From Acidimicrobiales bacterium (GTDB lineage: Bacteria; Actinomycetota; Acidimicrobiia; Acidimicrobiales; Aldehydirespiratoraceae), in assembly GCA_029246685.1 (NCBI GenBank), contig JAQWMR010000015.1:146149-210148 (forward strand): 64,000 nt of DNA, read 5' to 3'. A model generated the notes under the pieces. That model saw nothing but the letters and a program-made list of their open reading frames with translations. It was not told the origin of the DNA and ran no database searches. Below, piece by piece: positions 45,310 to 53,860 of the stretch. Position numbers and translations under genes: made by a program. Each line of letters starts with the position of its first letter. The first letter of the stretch is position 1.

Positions 45310-46155
45310 ATGCGCTTTTTCCGTGTCTCCGTCGCTGTATCGCTCCTCGCTGCCGGTCTCGCGTATTCGGCGACGCTGGCTTCCGCCGCGCCGGTCTCGA
45401 ATGACGACCTCGCGGACGCAATCGCGCTGACCGAGGGCATTGAACTCGAGTTCGACCTGACGGACTCCACCGGCAAGGTGACCGAGTTCTACTGCGCGGG
45501 ATCACAGACGCTCTGGTACTCCTTCACGGCGCCGGCTGACCGGGACTACGTCGCCTACACCGCCGGCTCCAACTTCGACTCCTACGTCGGCTGGTTCACG
45601 ACGCTCGACACCGGGTTCGGGTGCGACGACGACACCGCCGGAAGCGTCGATGGCATCACACCGCCGGAGGCGATGACGAACGGCCAGCAGCTGTGGGTCC
45701 AGGTCTCGCATTTCGAAACGACGTTCGACGACATCCGCGCAAGCAGCCGAGTCGGCGTCGCACGCGTCGATCCGACCATGGACGACTTCGCCGACGCGCC
45801 GAGCCTGACGTTCGCGGGTGGAGCCGACACCGCGGTAAAGGTTGTCGACGCCGACATCATGCCGACAACCGAAGTGGGCGAGCCGACGGCGTGCGGCGGC
45901 GACACGATGGACGCCACCTCGACGTAGCTGGACTTCACCGCCCCCACGGCCCGCACCTGGATGGTCAGCATGCGCAGCACCGTCGGGGGCGACATCGCCG
46001 TTTACGGGGGCGCATCCGTGGGGAGCCTGACGCTGCTCGACTGTGTCGCGTACAGCGCCACCCATCCGGCCGTTCTCTGGGAAGCCGATAGCACCACCAC
46101 CTACCGCATCCGGATCACCGCGATCGACGACAACGTGCTGGTCCGCGCCGAGGAG
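45310..46155 (+). pseudogene. Secreted beta-rich protein gene with amber stop and lost 3' end
   Basis: The ATG at 45310 opens a protein with a signal peptide (FFRVSVAVSLLAAGLAYSATLASAAP) and repeats of an extracellular module: FYCAGSQTLWYSFTAPADRDYVAYT followed by a second unit LDFTAPTARTWMVSMRST. These resemble pre-peptidase C-terminal-like domains. A TAG at 45925-45927 interrupts it after 205 residues, yet the same frame continues as clear coding to about 46155 (TYRIRITAIDDNVLVRAEEAG). There it changes into sequence antisense to another gene, so the original 3' end is missing. Confidence 0.75.
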
Positions 46156-46473
46156 GCGGGCGTGCGGGGTCAGTTCGTCGTCGCTGATTCCCGCCTCGCG
46201 GGCGACCGGCTCGTGGTTGTCCCACTCGTACGCAGAGTCGTAGCGCCAGGCCACGCGCAAGCAGGCCAGCTCATGGCGACGGATGCCGAGCTCCGGCGAC
46301 GCCGCCAGCGCGGCCGACCACCGCAGGAACGGCTCGACGAAGTGCGGCTGGTGACTGAGCACCCGAATGATGTTGAGCGGATCGCCCCCGAGTCGAGCAC
46401 CGGAGAGCTCCACCCACGCCCGCGTCTCCCCCTCCAGCTCCTCCACCCTCCGAGGCTCGAGCGACTCAGCCAT
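46156..46473 (-). pseudogene. Carboxymuconolactone decarboxylase/AhpD-like gene, 3' truncated
   Basis: The first 105 or so codons from the ATG at 46473 match the carboxymuconolactone decarboxylase family (PHFVEPFLRWSAAL, HELACLRVAWRYDSAYEWDNHEPVAREAGISDDEL). Such proteins are normally about 180 residues. Near 46156 the family match ends and the frame runs into the antisense of the neighbouring secreted-protein gene. Both genes have therefore lost their 3' ends at one junction. Confidence 0.7.
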
Positions 46474-46485
46474 CGCGCTGCACTT

Positions 46486-46498
46486 GGGGTCAGACCCC
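46486..46498. terminator. GGGGTCAGACCCC palindrome at a gene end
   Basis: The 13-bp palindrome overlaps the TGA of the luciferase-like gene (46490-46492) and lies just upstream of the truncated decarboxylase gene. The same core recurs at 52923-52935, also at a gene end. Confidence 0.55.
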
Positions 46499-47443
46499 CG
46501 CTGCAGTTTGCAGACGAGACCGCAGAGTCGGGAGGAAGTCGGCGCCGTGTTGGCCGAGCTGCTCGTCGACCTGCGCCGGAGTCAACCCCTTGACGTGGAC
46601 ACGAACGTTGACGGTGTCGCAGCCGGCCGTCGCGAGGAAATCGCCGAGTCGCTCCCCCACCTCCGGGCCCGTGTCGGCCGCGATCAGTTGGTCGCCGTCC
46701 CAGTTCTTCATCGCAGACTCAGGTGCATAGCTTCGGTAGTGAGCCATCTGGGCGGCCATCTCGTCGTTCGGCGGGTCGCCGATCCACACACGCCGGATCG
46801 CGATTCGGGGACCGGTGCCGCCCGCCTCGACGTACGTGTCACTGAGTCGGCGAGTGACCTCGGCGGTCTGGAGGCTGTCGTAGAGGATGCCGAGACCGAG
46901 TCGGGCGGCACGCCGCACCGCGCCCCGACTCTGCGCGGCGACGACCATGGGTAGTGGGTCAGCTGCGGTCCGAGCGATCGCGCGATCAGCGGCAAGCGGC
47001 GTGTCGTCTTCGCCTCGCAACGCGGCGACCACTCGAGGGAGCGCATCTTTGAACCGCTCGACGATCTCGTCGAACGGGACCTCCGCGAGCTCGAAGTCCA
47101 CCGGGAGGGCGCCGGCGGCAAAGCCCGCGCCCACACGACCCGGGTATGCGGCGTCGAGCCACGCGATGTCCTCCGCAATCAGGGCGTAGGGCTTCATCGG
47201 CAACAGCAGCGGACACGGCGCCGCCCAGCCCGATGGCATCGCGTCCAACAAGAACCCGGCGAGCTGGACCGGGTTGGGCAGATATCCGGGGAAGTCCGCG
47301 TGGTGCTCGCTGACCATCACCCCGTCGTACCCCGCCGCAACCCCGCGGGCTGCCTGCGCACGGATCAGATCGAGCTGCTCGACCGCGCCGGTGTCGTGCG
47401 GATAGAGCCGCAACGACACGGAGCCGACCGCCAGCGGGCTCAT
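46490..47443 (-). CDS. LLM-class flavin/F420-dependent oxidoreductase
   Basis: A TIM-barrel luciferase-like oxidoreductase of 317 residues (ATG at 47443; a GTG at 47473 would add 10). Features are GYDGVMVSEHHADFPGYLPNP, AEDIAWLDAAYPGRVGAGFAAGALPVDFELA, and AARLGLGILYDSLQT. It ends at a GGGGTCAGACCCC palindrome. The thiolase gene upstream on the same strand may be in the same transcript. Confidence 0.88.
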   Translation of the reverse strand: MSPLAVGSVSLRLYPHDTGAVEQLDLIRAQAARGVAAGYDGVMVSEHHADFPGYLPNPVQLAGFLLDAMPSGWAAPCPLLLPMKPYALIAEDIAWLDAAYPGRVGAGFAAGALPVDFELAEVPFDEIVERFKDALPRVVAALRGEDDTPLAADRAIARTAADPLPMVVAAQSRGAVRRAARLGLGILYDSLQTAEVTRRLSDTYVEAGGTGPRIAIRRVWIGDPPNDEMAAQMAHYRSYAPESAMKNWDGDQLIAADTGPEVGERLGDFLATAGCDTVNVRVHVKGLTPAQVDEQLGQHGADFLPTLRSRLQTAAGV

Positions 47444-47486
47444 GCCAGCGGAGATGTCGCGGGTGTCTGACACCAGATGTAGCGGG

Positions 47487-48650
47487 TCACAGGCGTTCGA
47501 TGATTGTGACGTTGGCTTGGCCGCCGCCCTCGCACATGGTTTGGAAGCCGTAGCGGCCGCCGGTGCGCTCGAGTTCGTGCAGCAGTGTGGTCATGAGTTT
47601 GGCGCCGGTGGCGCCGAGCGGGTGACCGAGGGCGATGGCGCCGCCGTTCACGTTGACTTTCTCGTGGGGGATGTCGTGTTCCTTCATCCAGGCGAGCGGC
47701 ACCGGGGCGAACGCCTCGTTGCACTCGAAGAGATCGAAGTCGTCGACGGACATCCCGGTCTTCTCCAGCGCGTAAGCCGTGGCCGGGATTGGACCGGTGA
47801 GCATGTAGATCGGATCGTCGCCGCGTACGGACATGTGGTGGATGCGGGCCCGGGGCGAGAGGTCGTGGTCCTTGACGGCCTGTTCGGAGGCAATCAGCAA
47901 CGCGGCGGAGGCGTCGCTGATCTGCGATGCGCAGGCGGCGGTCAAGCGGCCGCCCTCGACGAGCACGCTGAGCTGCTGCATCTTCTCGAGCGACCCACCG
48001 CGGCGGGGGCCCTCGTCCATCGTGCACTCGCCGACGGGGGCGATCTCGGCGTCGAAACGACCCTCGTCGATCGCCCGGATCGCCCGTTCGTGGCTCTCGA
48101 GCGCGAACCGCTCGCAGTCGTCGCGGCTGATGTCCCACTTCTCGGCGATCATCTCCGCGCCGCGGAACTGCGACACCTCCTGCGTGCCATAGCGCTCGAC
48201 CCACCCGGTGGATCCGGAGAACGGATCCTCGAATCCGAGCTCGCCGGCGAGGGTCATCGCTGAGCTGATCGGGATCTGCGACATCTGCTGGACGCCACCG
48301 GCGACCACAAGGTCTTGCACGCCGGCCATGACGCCCATCGCGGCGAAGCTGATCGCCTGCTGGCCGGAGCCGCACTGGCGATCGACCGTGGTGCCCGGCA
48401 CGGCTTCGGGAAGCCCGGCCGCGAGCCAACACGTCCGAGCGATGTCGCCGGCTTGGCCGCCGACGGAGTCGACGTTGCCGAAGACCACGTCTTCGACCGC
48501 GTTCGGGTCGACGCCCGTCCGGTCCATCAGCGCAGTGAGTACCGCGGCACCGAGATCGGCCGGATGGAGGTGGGAAAGCCCGCCGCCGCGTTTGCCGGTG
48601 GGCGTGCGGACGGCATCGACGATGTACGCGGTGTTCGGGGAGGCGCTCAT
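47487..48650 (-). CDS. Acetyl-CoA acyltransferase (thiolase)
   Basis: A canonical thiolase of 387 residues with all catalytic groups: the nucleophilic Cys in VDRQCGSGQQAISFA, His in NVNGGAIALGHPLGATGA, the NEAFAPVPLAW motif, and the second Cys in TMCEGGGQANVTIIERL. It would cleave 3-ketoacyl-CoA or make acetoacetyl-CoA. This contrasts with the Cys-less Ltp-like proteins at 22-24 kb. It lies between two luciferase-like genes on the same strand. Confidence 0.95.
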   Translation of the reverse strand: MSASPNTAYIVDAVRTPTGKRGGGLSHLHPADLGAAVLTALMDRTGVDPNAVEDVVFGNVDSVGGQAGDIARTCWLAAGLPEAVPGTTVDRQCGSGQQAISFAAMGVMAGVQDLVVAGGVQQMSQIPISSAMTLAGELGFEDPFSGSTGWVERYGTQEVSQFRGAEMIAEKWDISRDDCERFALESHERAIRAIDEGRFDAEIAPVGECTMDEGPRRGGSLEKMQQLSVLVEGGRLTAACASQISDASAALLIASEQAVKDHDLSPRARIHHMSVRGDDPIYMLTGPIPATAYALEKTGMSVDDFDLFECNEAFAPVPLAWMKEHDIPHEKVNVNGGAIALGHPLGATGAKLMTTLLHELERTGGRYGFQTMCEGGGQANVTIIERL

Positions 48651-48665
48651 GAGTCTGATTGTGCC

Positions 48666-49637
48666 CTACTTGAACGCCGGAATGACATGCAAGCCCATGA
48701 GCTCGATCGTCTGCATGGCCGCCTCGTGGGTCACGTTGTACGGGTTGAACAGATAGAAGACGACGTCGCACCCGGTCGCCTCGCACGCCTTGAACATCTC
48801 GATGGCCTGGTCCGGGTCGCCGCAGACGCAGGCATTGGTGTCGAGCAGGTAGTCCATGTTCAGGAAGTCGATCGATCCGTCCTCCACTCGATCCTGCGTG
48901 GAGCCGAGGTCCTCGTAGGTGTTGAGGTCATCCTCCATCTCGCGGAGCCACTGGGCGACCGAGCCGACGATCTTGGCGCCGTGCTTCGGGTACCACTCGA
49001 AGGATTCGGTGGCCTGATCGACAGCCTCCTCCGTGGACTCCGCCACATTCACCATCGTGAAGCTCGCGGCCCGATCGTTGACGAAGTGCCCGATCGGCTC
49101 CTTGCATGCGGCAATCCCGTCCCGGTAGATCGAGATCCGCCGGCCGAGTTCCTCCGGCGGTGTTCCCACGGAGAACGAGAGCAGGCCGAGCCCGAGCTCG
49201 CCGATCATCCGATGGCCGCTGTCCGATGAGGTCGCCGCCCACACCGGCGGATGGGGATCCTGCAGCGGCTTCGGAAGCACGGTGCGCTTCGGCATCTGCC
49301 GGTACTCGCCGTCGAACTCGAACTCCTCGTTCGTCATCGCGCCAAGGGCCATCTCCAGGCCCTCGCGCCACATCGAACGGGTGTCGTCAGGGTGAATGCC
49401 GAACCCCTCCAGCTCAGCGCGTGTCGCGGAGCGGCCGGTGCCGAATTCCACAGGTCCGTCGCTGAGCAGATCCAGGACCGCGACACTCTCGGCGGTACGA
49501 ACCGGATGGTTGTACGGCTTCGGCATCAGCCTGACGCCGTAGCCCAATCGGATGTTCTCGGTCACCGCCGCGAGGTGGCCATAGAGCACCTCCGGGTTCG
49601 AGCAATGGGAGTACTCCTCGAGGAAGTGGTGCTCCAC
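48666..49637 (-). CDS. LLM-class flavin-dependent oxidoreductase, N-terminally truncated
   Basis: A luciferase-like oxidoreductase starting at MEHHFLEEYSHCSNPEVLYG. In the family this segment (W-x-x-EHHF) comes about 50 residues after the start, so the first strand-helix units are missing. The rest is intact: LGYGVRLMPKPYNHPVRTAES, LLSDGPVEFGTGRS, PPVWAATSSDSGHRMIGELGLGLLSF. Upstream of 49637 the sequence belongs to another gene on the opposite strand, so the 5' end was lost at a junction. Activity is doubtful. Confidence 0.75.
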   Translation of the reverse strand: MEHHFLEEYSHCSNPEVLYGHLAAVTENIRLGYGVRLMPKPYNHPVRTAESVAVLDLLSDGPVEFGTGRSATRAELEGFGIHPDDTRSMWREGLEMALGAMTNEEFEFDGEYRQMPKRTVLPKPLQDPHPPVWAATSSDSGHRMIGELGLGLLSFSVGTPPEELGRRISIYRDGIAACKEPIGHFVNDRAASFTMVNVAESTEEAVDQATESFEWYPKHGAKIVGSVAQWLREMEDDLNTYEDLGSTQDRVEDGSIDFLNMDYLLDTNACVCGDPDQAIEMFKACEATGCDVVFYLFNPYNVTHEAAMQTIELMGLHVIPAFK

Positions 49638-49773
49638 CGTCCAGTCAGTGGTTCGCCGGCAAGGATGAGATCTTCGGCGAGCTCATGGATCGCGAGGTCC
49701 GCGCCGGGCTCGAGATCATCGACACGATCCCCACGGATTCACTCGCGAACACCGTGCGGATGATGATGGATTG
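49638..49773 (+). pseudogene. 3' fragment of an unidentified gene
   Basis: From about 49640 one frame reads QWFAGKDEIFGELMDREV, then GLEIIDTIPTDSLANTVRMMMD and a TGA at 49771-49773. It looks like the helical C-terminus of a catabolic enzyme but has no start and abuts the truncated luciferase-like gene head to head. I do not recognise the family. Confidence 0.45.
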
Positions 49774-49774
49774 A

Positions 49775-50101
49775 GTGTGCGGCCTCTACGTCCGATTGGA
49801 GCGGTACGAACTCGAGTTCGTCGAGGTCAGCAGCGGTCGGGACGGCCGCGAGGTGGCACCCGCGATGCATGCGACCTACCTCGAACTCGGCAAGGTCGCC
49901 GACGAGATCCTCGATCGCGCGGCCGACCACGACGGCGTCGAACTCATCGTGAGCGAGCACCGGATCACCTGGTTCTGGGCCGGGTGCGTGGGTACGGCCG
50001 AGCGACTTACCGTCAGTTCTCAGCTCTTCCAGGGCGAGCGGCGTGAGGAATTGCTCCAGTTCTCGGCCGACTCGCTCGTTCGCAGCTTGATCAAGCACTG
50101 A
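49775..50101 (+). CDS. Hypothetical protein
   Basis: A 108-residue protein of unknown family starting with GTG at 49775, directly after the stop of the fragment upstream. It contains VRLERYELEFVEVSSGRDG and HRITWFWAGCVGTAERLTV. The mixed strand/helix pattern and normal codon use suggest a real small cytoplasmic protein. It converges on a methyltransferase gene. Confidence 0.6.
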   Translation: MCGLYVRLERYELEFVEVSSGRDGREVAPAMHATYLELGKVADEILDRAADHDGVELIVSEHRITWFWAGCVGTAERLTVSSQLFQGERREELLQFSADSLVRSLIKH

Positions 50102-50117
50102 CCTGAACGAGCACTGA

Positions 50118-50900
50118 TCAGACCGGCTTGCGGCCGATGGTCGCGATCGAGGTCGTCGAGATCATCGCGAATCCCGGCTCTCGCACCTGAGCGAGCGCCG
50201 TGTCGGCGTCCTCCTGGGTGACCATCCCCACCTCCACGAGGCGCGGGAACGCCCGCTCGAGCGCCAGGAACCACCACTCGCCCCCGGCCTCGCCGGGCCG
50301 CATCGCCCAGACCTCTCCGATCACATCCAGATCGGTGCAGCCGAGTTCGCGGAGCCGGCCGAGGATGTGGAGTCCGTAGTTCGGATCGTGCCATTCGTTC
50401 ATCGAACCCGACGCGATGATCTTGTGAATGGTGGCGTAGGGCTCCGGCAGCGATTGCTCGCCGAATCCCATGAACTGGCCGTCCTCCAGCACGAGCCAAC
50501 CGCCCGGCTTGAGTGCCGCAAGGAGCTTCTCGATCACCTCGGCCCGCGACGGGACGTGCTGCAGGACAGCCCGAGCGTGGACGATGTCGAAGTGCGCAGC
50601 CGGGAGGGTCTCGTTCTCGACGTCGTGCTGGCGCACGATCACGTTGTCCGGCATGTCCTCATGGAACTGGAGATCGATGTCGGTCGACATCACTCGGCCG
50701 TCGGGGCCGACCTGCTCGGCCATCCAGGCGCTCACCGTGCCCGCGCCCGCACCGAGTTCAAGGACATGCATCCCTGGGCCGATGCCGACTCGTTCGAGCA
50801 GAGCGAACGTCTTCGGATCGCAGGCAGCGGCAAGCATGCTGAGGCGCACCCGCTCGATGTCCTCCTCCCCCGCGTCGGTGCTGTATCGCTCTTCGGCCAT
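50118..50900 (-). CDS. Class I SAM-dependent methyltransferase
   Basis: A 260-residue methyltransferase with motif I VLELGAGAGTVSAWMAEQVG, the acidic STDID after strand 2, HFDIVHARAVLQHVP, and LKPGGWLVLEDGQFMG. The HARAVLQH pattern is common in polyketide and small-molecule methyltransferases. The ATG at 50900 is used (a GTG directly before it would add one residue). It follows a SnoaL-like gene by 28 bp, so the two are likely cotranscribed. Confidence 0.9.
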   Translation of the reverse strand: MAEERYSTDAGEEDIERVRLSMLAAACDPKTFALLERVGIGPGMHVLELGAGAGTVSAWMAEQVGPDGRVMSTDIDLQFHEDMPDNVIVRQHDVENETLPAAHFDIVHARAVLQHVPSRAEVIEKLLAALKPGGWLVLEDGQFMGFGEQSLPEPYATIHKIIASGSMNEWHDPNYGLHILGRLRELGCTDLDVIGEVWAMRPGEAGGEWWFLALERAFPRLVEVGMVTQEDADTALAQVREPGFAMISTTSIATIGRKPV

Positions 50901-50928
50901 CACGAACCTCCTGGGATCTCGTCGGTCG

Positions 50929-51573
50929 TCACTCGGCCCAGACTTTCACGCTCGGGGCCTCCGCGCCGCGCCGCATCGCTGTGAGGAATCCATCGAGAGG
51001 CGCCGGCTCCGCCACCGGGCCATCGAGGGCACCGACACGCGACCAGAACTCGTCGAACGTCGGGAAGAGCTTGTGGAAGTTGCCCTCCGCCCACTCCGTG
51101 CCCGGCCACCGCATCTTGTTCTCGCCGACTGGTGGCGAATTGAGATGGGTCGCGTACCAATAGAGCGGGAGGCGACGCCGGAAGAACCACCGGCTGTCCT
51201 CGCGCACGTAGTCGTCCACGTACATCATCTGCATGATGACCCACTCGTCGCCGCCGTCATCGACGGGCGTCTCATGTTCGTTCTTCGAATAGACGACCCC
51301 CTGTGCGTGATCTCGGTCGTCGAACTCGATGACGTGGCCGCCGAGGTGGTGCGCTGTGCCGGTGAACGGGCTCCGGAGCGTCTCGTCCATATAGGAGCGC
51401 AACGCCTCACGACCGCTGGCGGTCGGCCCGACTCGGACGTTCTCCTCGAAGAGTCCGACCATCGCGTCCATGTCCCGCATGTCGAGCGCGAGCGCGTACT
51501 TGGCCGGTAGCTGCCGAATCTCGTCGAGCGACTCGAGTCGGTCGACGCGCTCCTCGATCGATCGCTCGGTCAC
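50929..51573 (-). CDS. SnoaL-like (NTF2-fold) protein
   Basis: A 214-residue NTF2-superfamily protein. The opening helix IRQLPAKYALALDMRDMDAMVGLFEENVRV is typical of SnoaL_4 ring-hydroxylase-beta-like or steroid-isomerase-like folds, followed by FTGTAHHLGGHVIEF and YVREDSRWFFRRRLPLYWY. The GTG at 51573 marks the start. It may be a small isomerase, dehydratase or hydroxylase-associated protein; the reaction cannot be told. Confidence 0.85.
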   Translation of the reverse strand: MTERSIEERVDRLESLDEIRQLPAKYALALDMRDMDAMVGLFEENVRVGPTASGREALRSYMDETLRSPFTGTAHHLGGHVIEFDDRDHAQGVVYSKNEHETPVDDGGDEWVIMQMMYVDDYVREDSRWFFRRRLPLYWYATHLNSPPVGENKMRWPGTEWAEGNFHKLFPTFDEFWSRVGALDGPVAEPAPLDGFLTAMRRGAEAPSVKVWAE

Positions 51574-51672
51574 ACGTCTCCTCTGGCCGGGCGGGCCCCG
51601 GCGGGACCCGCCTGGATCGTAGGGATGAGCCGGGTTGGCGTCGATCCCACTCGGCCGGGGAGACTCGCCCCG

Positions 51673-52914
51673 ATGAGCGACATCGTCGAGACAGCGGAGC
51701 AGGCCTCTTACCGAGCGGAAGTGCGCGCCTGGTACGACACGAACGCGACGCCTAAGAAGCCGGACCATCCGTGGGCGACCAACATCCACATCGATCCGAA
51801 CGCCGCCGCCCGACACTTCGAGAACTCGAAGTCCTGGCTCGGGGTGCTTCACGCCGCTGGCTACTCAGGCATCGCGTGGCCGGCTGAGTACGGCGGCGGG
51901 GGCGGCGAGTCCTGGATGACCCGGATCGAGCGAGAGATCGCCGGCGACTACCAGGAATGGACCGGATTTCCGGGCTCGACGATTGCGATGCTCGGCCCCA
52001 CGCTGATGCGCCACGGCACCGAGGAGCAGAAGAAGGAATTCATCCCCACGCTGCTCTCGGGCGAGCGCACGTTCTGCCAGTTGTTCTCAGAACCGGGGGC
52101 CGGATCCGACCTCGCATCCCTCGGCACCAAGGCCGTGCTCGACGGCAGCCCGGACGATGGCGAGTTCGTGGTCAACGGCCAGAAGGTGTGGAACAGCTCG
52201 GCTCAGTACACGGACTGGGGCTTCATCCTTGTTCGCACCGATCCCGATGCACCGAAGCACAAGGGGATCACGTTCTTGCTCGTGGACATGTCCACGCCGG
52301 GGGTTGAGGTTCGCCCTCTCGTGCAGATCAATCGGTCGGCGCACTTCAACGAGGTGTTCTTCAACGACGTCCGCATCCCGGCGGCCAACGTGGTCGGTGA
52401 GATCAACGAGGGCTGGGGACCGGCCCGCACCGTGTTGTCGAACGAGTCGGCCTTCATCGCCGGCACCCGGATCTCCACTGCCGACAAGCTGCGGGCCCTG
52501 GCGACCGAGCGAGGCGTGACCGGCGACCCGGTCATCCGCCAAGAGCTCGTCCGCTATCTCGCATCCGAGCGGATCTCCGGATGGATGGGCGAGCAAGTCC
52601 AACAGGCGGTTCGCCGAGGCGAGATGCCACCGATGGACCCCGGCCTGATCAAGCTCCGCGCCTCGAACAACAAACGTCTCGCCGGCGACCTGGCGATGAC
52701 TATCATGGGCGCCGCCGCCACGGCGTCCGAACCGGGCGGGGCGGACGCGGCCCAGACCTTCTGGGCCCAGGCCGAGTCGATGGGCCGCTACTCGATCTCC
52801 ATCGGGGGCGGAACCGATCAGGTCCTCAAGAACAACATCGGCGAGCGCTCACTCGGGCTCCCCCGCGAGCCCGGCTACGACAAGAACCAGGCCTGGAAAG
52901 ACATCCCGAAATAG
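51673..52914 (+). CDS. Acyl-CoA dehydrogenase
   Basis: A 413-residue FAD-dependent acyl-CoA dehydrogenase. It has CQLFSEPGAGSDLASLGTKAV, NGQKVWNSSAQYTDWGFILVRTD, NRSAHFNEVFFNDVRIP and the C-terminal ISIGGGTDQVLKNNIGERSLGLP. It resembles the gene at 20-21.2 kb in length and layout and probably acts on a similar bulky acyl-CoA. The ATG at 51673 fits the family start. A strong palindromic terminator follows at once. Confidence 0.93.
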   Translation: MSDIVETAEQASYRAEVRAWYDTNATPKKPDHPWATNIHIDPNAAARHFENSKSWLGVLHAAGYSGIAWPAEYGGGGGESWMTRIEREIAGDYQEWTGFPGSTIAMLGPTLMRHGTEEQKKEFIPTLLSGERTFCQLFSEPGAGSDLASLGTKAVLDGSPDDGEFVVNGQKVWNSSAQYTDWGFILVRTDPDAPKHKGITFLLVDMSTPGVEVRPLVQINRSAHFNEVFFNDVRIPAANVVGEINEGWGPARTVLSNESAFIAGTRISTADKLRALATERGVTGDPVIRQELVRYLASERISGWMGEQVQQAVRRGEMPPMDPGLIKLRASNNKRLAGDLAMTIMGAAATASEPGGADAAQTFWAQAESMGRYSISIGGGTDQVLKNNIGERSLGLPREPGYDKNQAWKDIPK

Positions 52915-52915
52915 C

Positions 52916-52942
52916 GTAACGGGGGGTCAGACCCCCCGTTAC
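52916..52942. terminator. Perfect 27-bp palindromic terminator
   Basis: GTAACGGGGGGTC-A-GACCCCCCGTTAC is a perfect 13-bp inverted repeat centred on 52929. It begins 2 bp after the acyl-CoA dehydrogenase stop. It shares the GGGGTCAGACCCC core with 46486-46498. Confidence 0.8.
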
Positions 52943-52979
52943 ACAACACGATCAGCTTCGTGGGCGAAGAGCCAGAGAG

Positions 52980-53405
52980 TCAGGTACAGCAGCCGTTCGC
53001 GGCTTCGGTGTCCGAGTCGAAGCCGATCGTGTTGGTGCCGGCGCCGTCACGGTCGCCGACCTTCACGTACCACTCCCAACGGGTGTCGGGGCCGTCAACC
53101 CACGTTTCGGTCTTGTCGGCGAAGCAACAGGTGACCTCCTGGACTCCGGTGCTCTCGAGACCGGCATCGGCGACACGGGTCTCCGCGGCGGTGACCTCAG
53201 CCGCGGTCTCCACCTCGACACCGAGATGGTTCAGGTTGCCGGCGTTGGCGGGGTTTTCGAAGAGGACGAGCTTCAGCGGCGGCTCGGCGATGGCGAAGTT
53301 GGCGTAGCCGGGCTTCCGCTTGAGCGGCTCCGTGGCGAACATCTTCGTGTAGAAGTCGACGGCTTCGTCGATGTCACGGACGTCGAAGGCGAGTTGCAGG
53401 CGCAT
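52980..53405 (-). CDS. CadI/ArsI-like VOC protein with vicinal cysteine pair
   Basis: A 141-residue VOC-fold protein (MRLQLAFDVRDIDEAVDFYTKMF) with KPGYANFAIAEPPLKLVLFENP, NLNHLGVEV and the adjacent Cys93-Cys94 in VTCCFADKTETWV. This is the signature of cadmium-induced CadI and the C-As lyase ArsI, where the Cys pair binds trivalent arsenicals or metals. The C-terminus NGCCT adds another Cys pair. It is divergent from an ArsR-type repressor 88 bp away, so induction by a thiol-reactive metal or metalloid is likely. Confidence 0.88.
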   Translation of the reverse strand: MRLQLAFDVRDIDEAVDFYTKMFATEPLKRKPGYANFAIAEPPLKLVLFENPANAGNLNHLGVEVETAAEVTAAETRVADAGLESTGVQEVTCCFADKTETWVDGPDTRWEWYVKVGDRDGAGTNTIGFDSDTEAANGCCT

Positions 53406-53493
53406 TGCTTCTCCTGGGTTCATTTCGATGCTGGTCGATATGCTGACTAAATGCAACCTCGCATGACGTATCGATCTCTGTCAATATGTTCTC

Positions 53494-53835
53494 ATGGAAA
53501 TTTCGTTGACCGCTCCGTGCTGCACTCCCATCCAGGCCGCGCCGCTCTCCGAGACCGACGCCGAGGAGCTGGCGGGAATGCTGAAGGCGCTCGCTGACCC
53601 CGTCCGGCTGCGTCTGCTCTCGTTCATCGCCGCTACGGAGAACGGCGAGGCGTGCGCGTGCGATCTCACCGAGCCCGCCGGTCGCTCGCAGGCCACGGTC
53701 AGCCATCACCTTTCCCAGCTGACGCAGGTCGGCATCCTCGAGCGCGAACAGCGAGGCAAGTGGGCGTGGTTCACGCTCGACCGCGACCGACTCGCCGGCA
53801 TCTGCGCCGCGGTGTGCGCCACTTCGTCCGACTGA
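53494..53835 (+). CDS. ArsR/SmtB-family metalloid-responsive repressor
   Basis: A 113-residue winged-helix repressor. The DNA-recognition helix is SQATVSHHLSQLTQVGILEREQRGKWAWF. Cysteines suited to arsenic binding are Cys9-Cys10 (APCCTP), Cys54 and Cys56 (ACACDL), with Cys104 and Cys108 at the end. The N-terminal CC plus a central Cys matches the site type described for Corynebacterium ArsR rather than the enteric CxC-only type. It is divergent from the CadI/ArsI-like gene, its likely target. Confidence 0.92.
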   Translation: MEISLTAPCCTPIQAAPLSETDAEELAGMLKALADPVRLRLLSFIAATENGEACACDLTEPAGRSQATVSHHLSQLTQVGILEREQRGKWAWFTLDRDRLAGICAAVCATSSD

Positions 53836-53860
53836 GCGTCGCCGCGCCATCATTGGCGCC

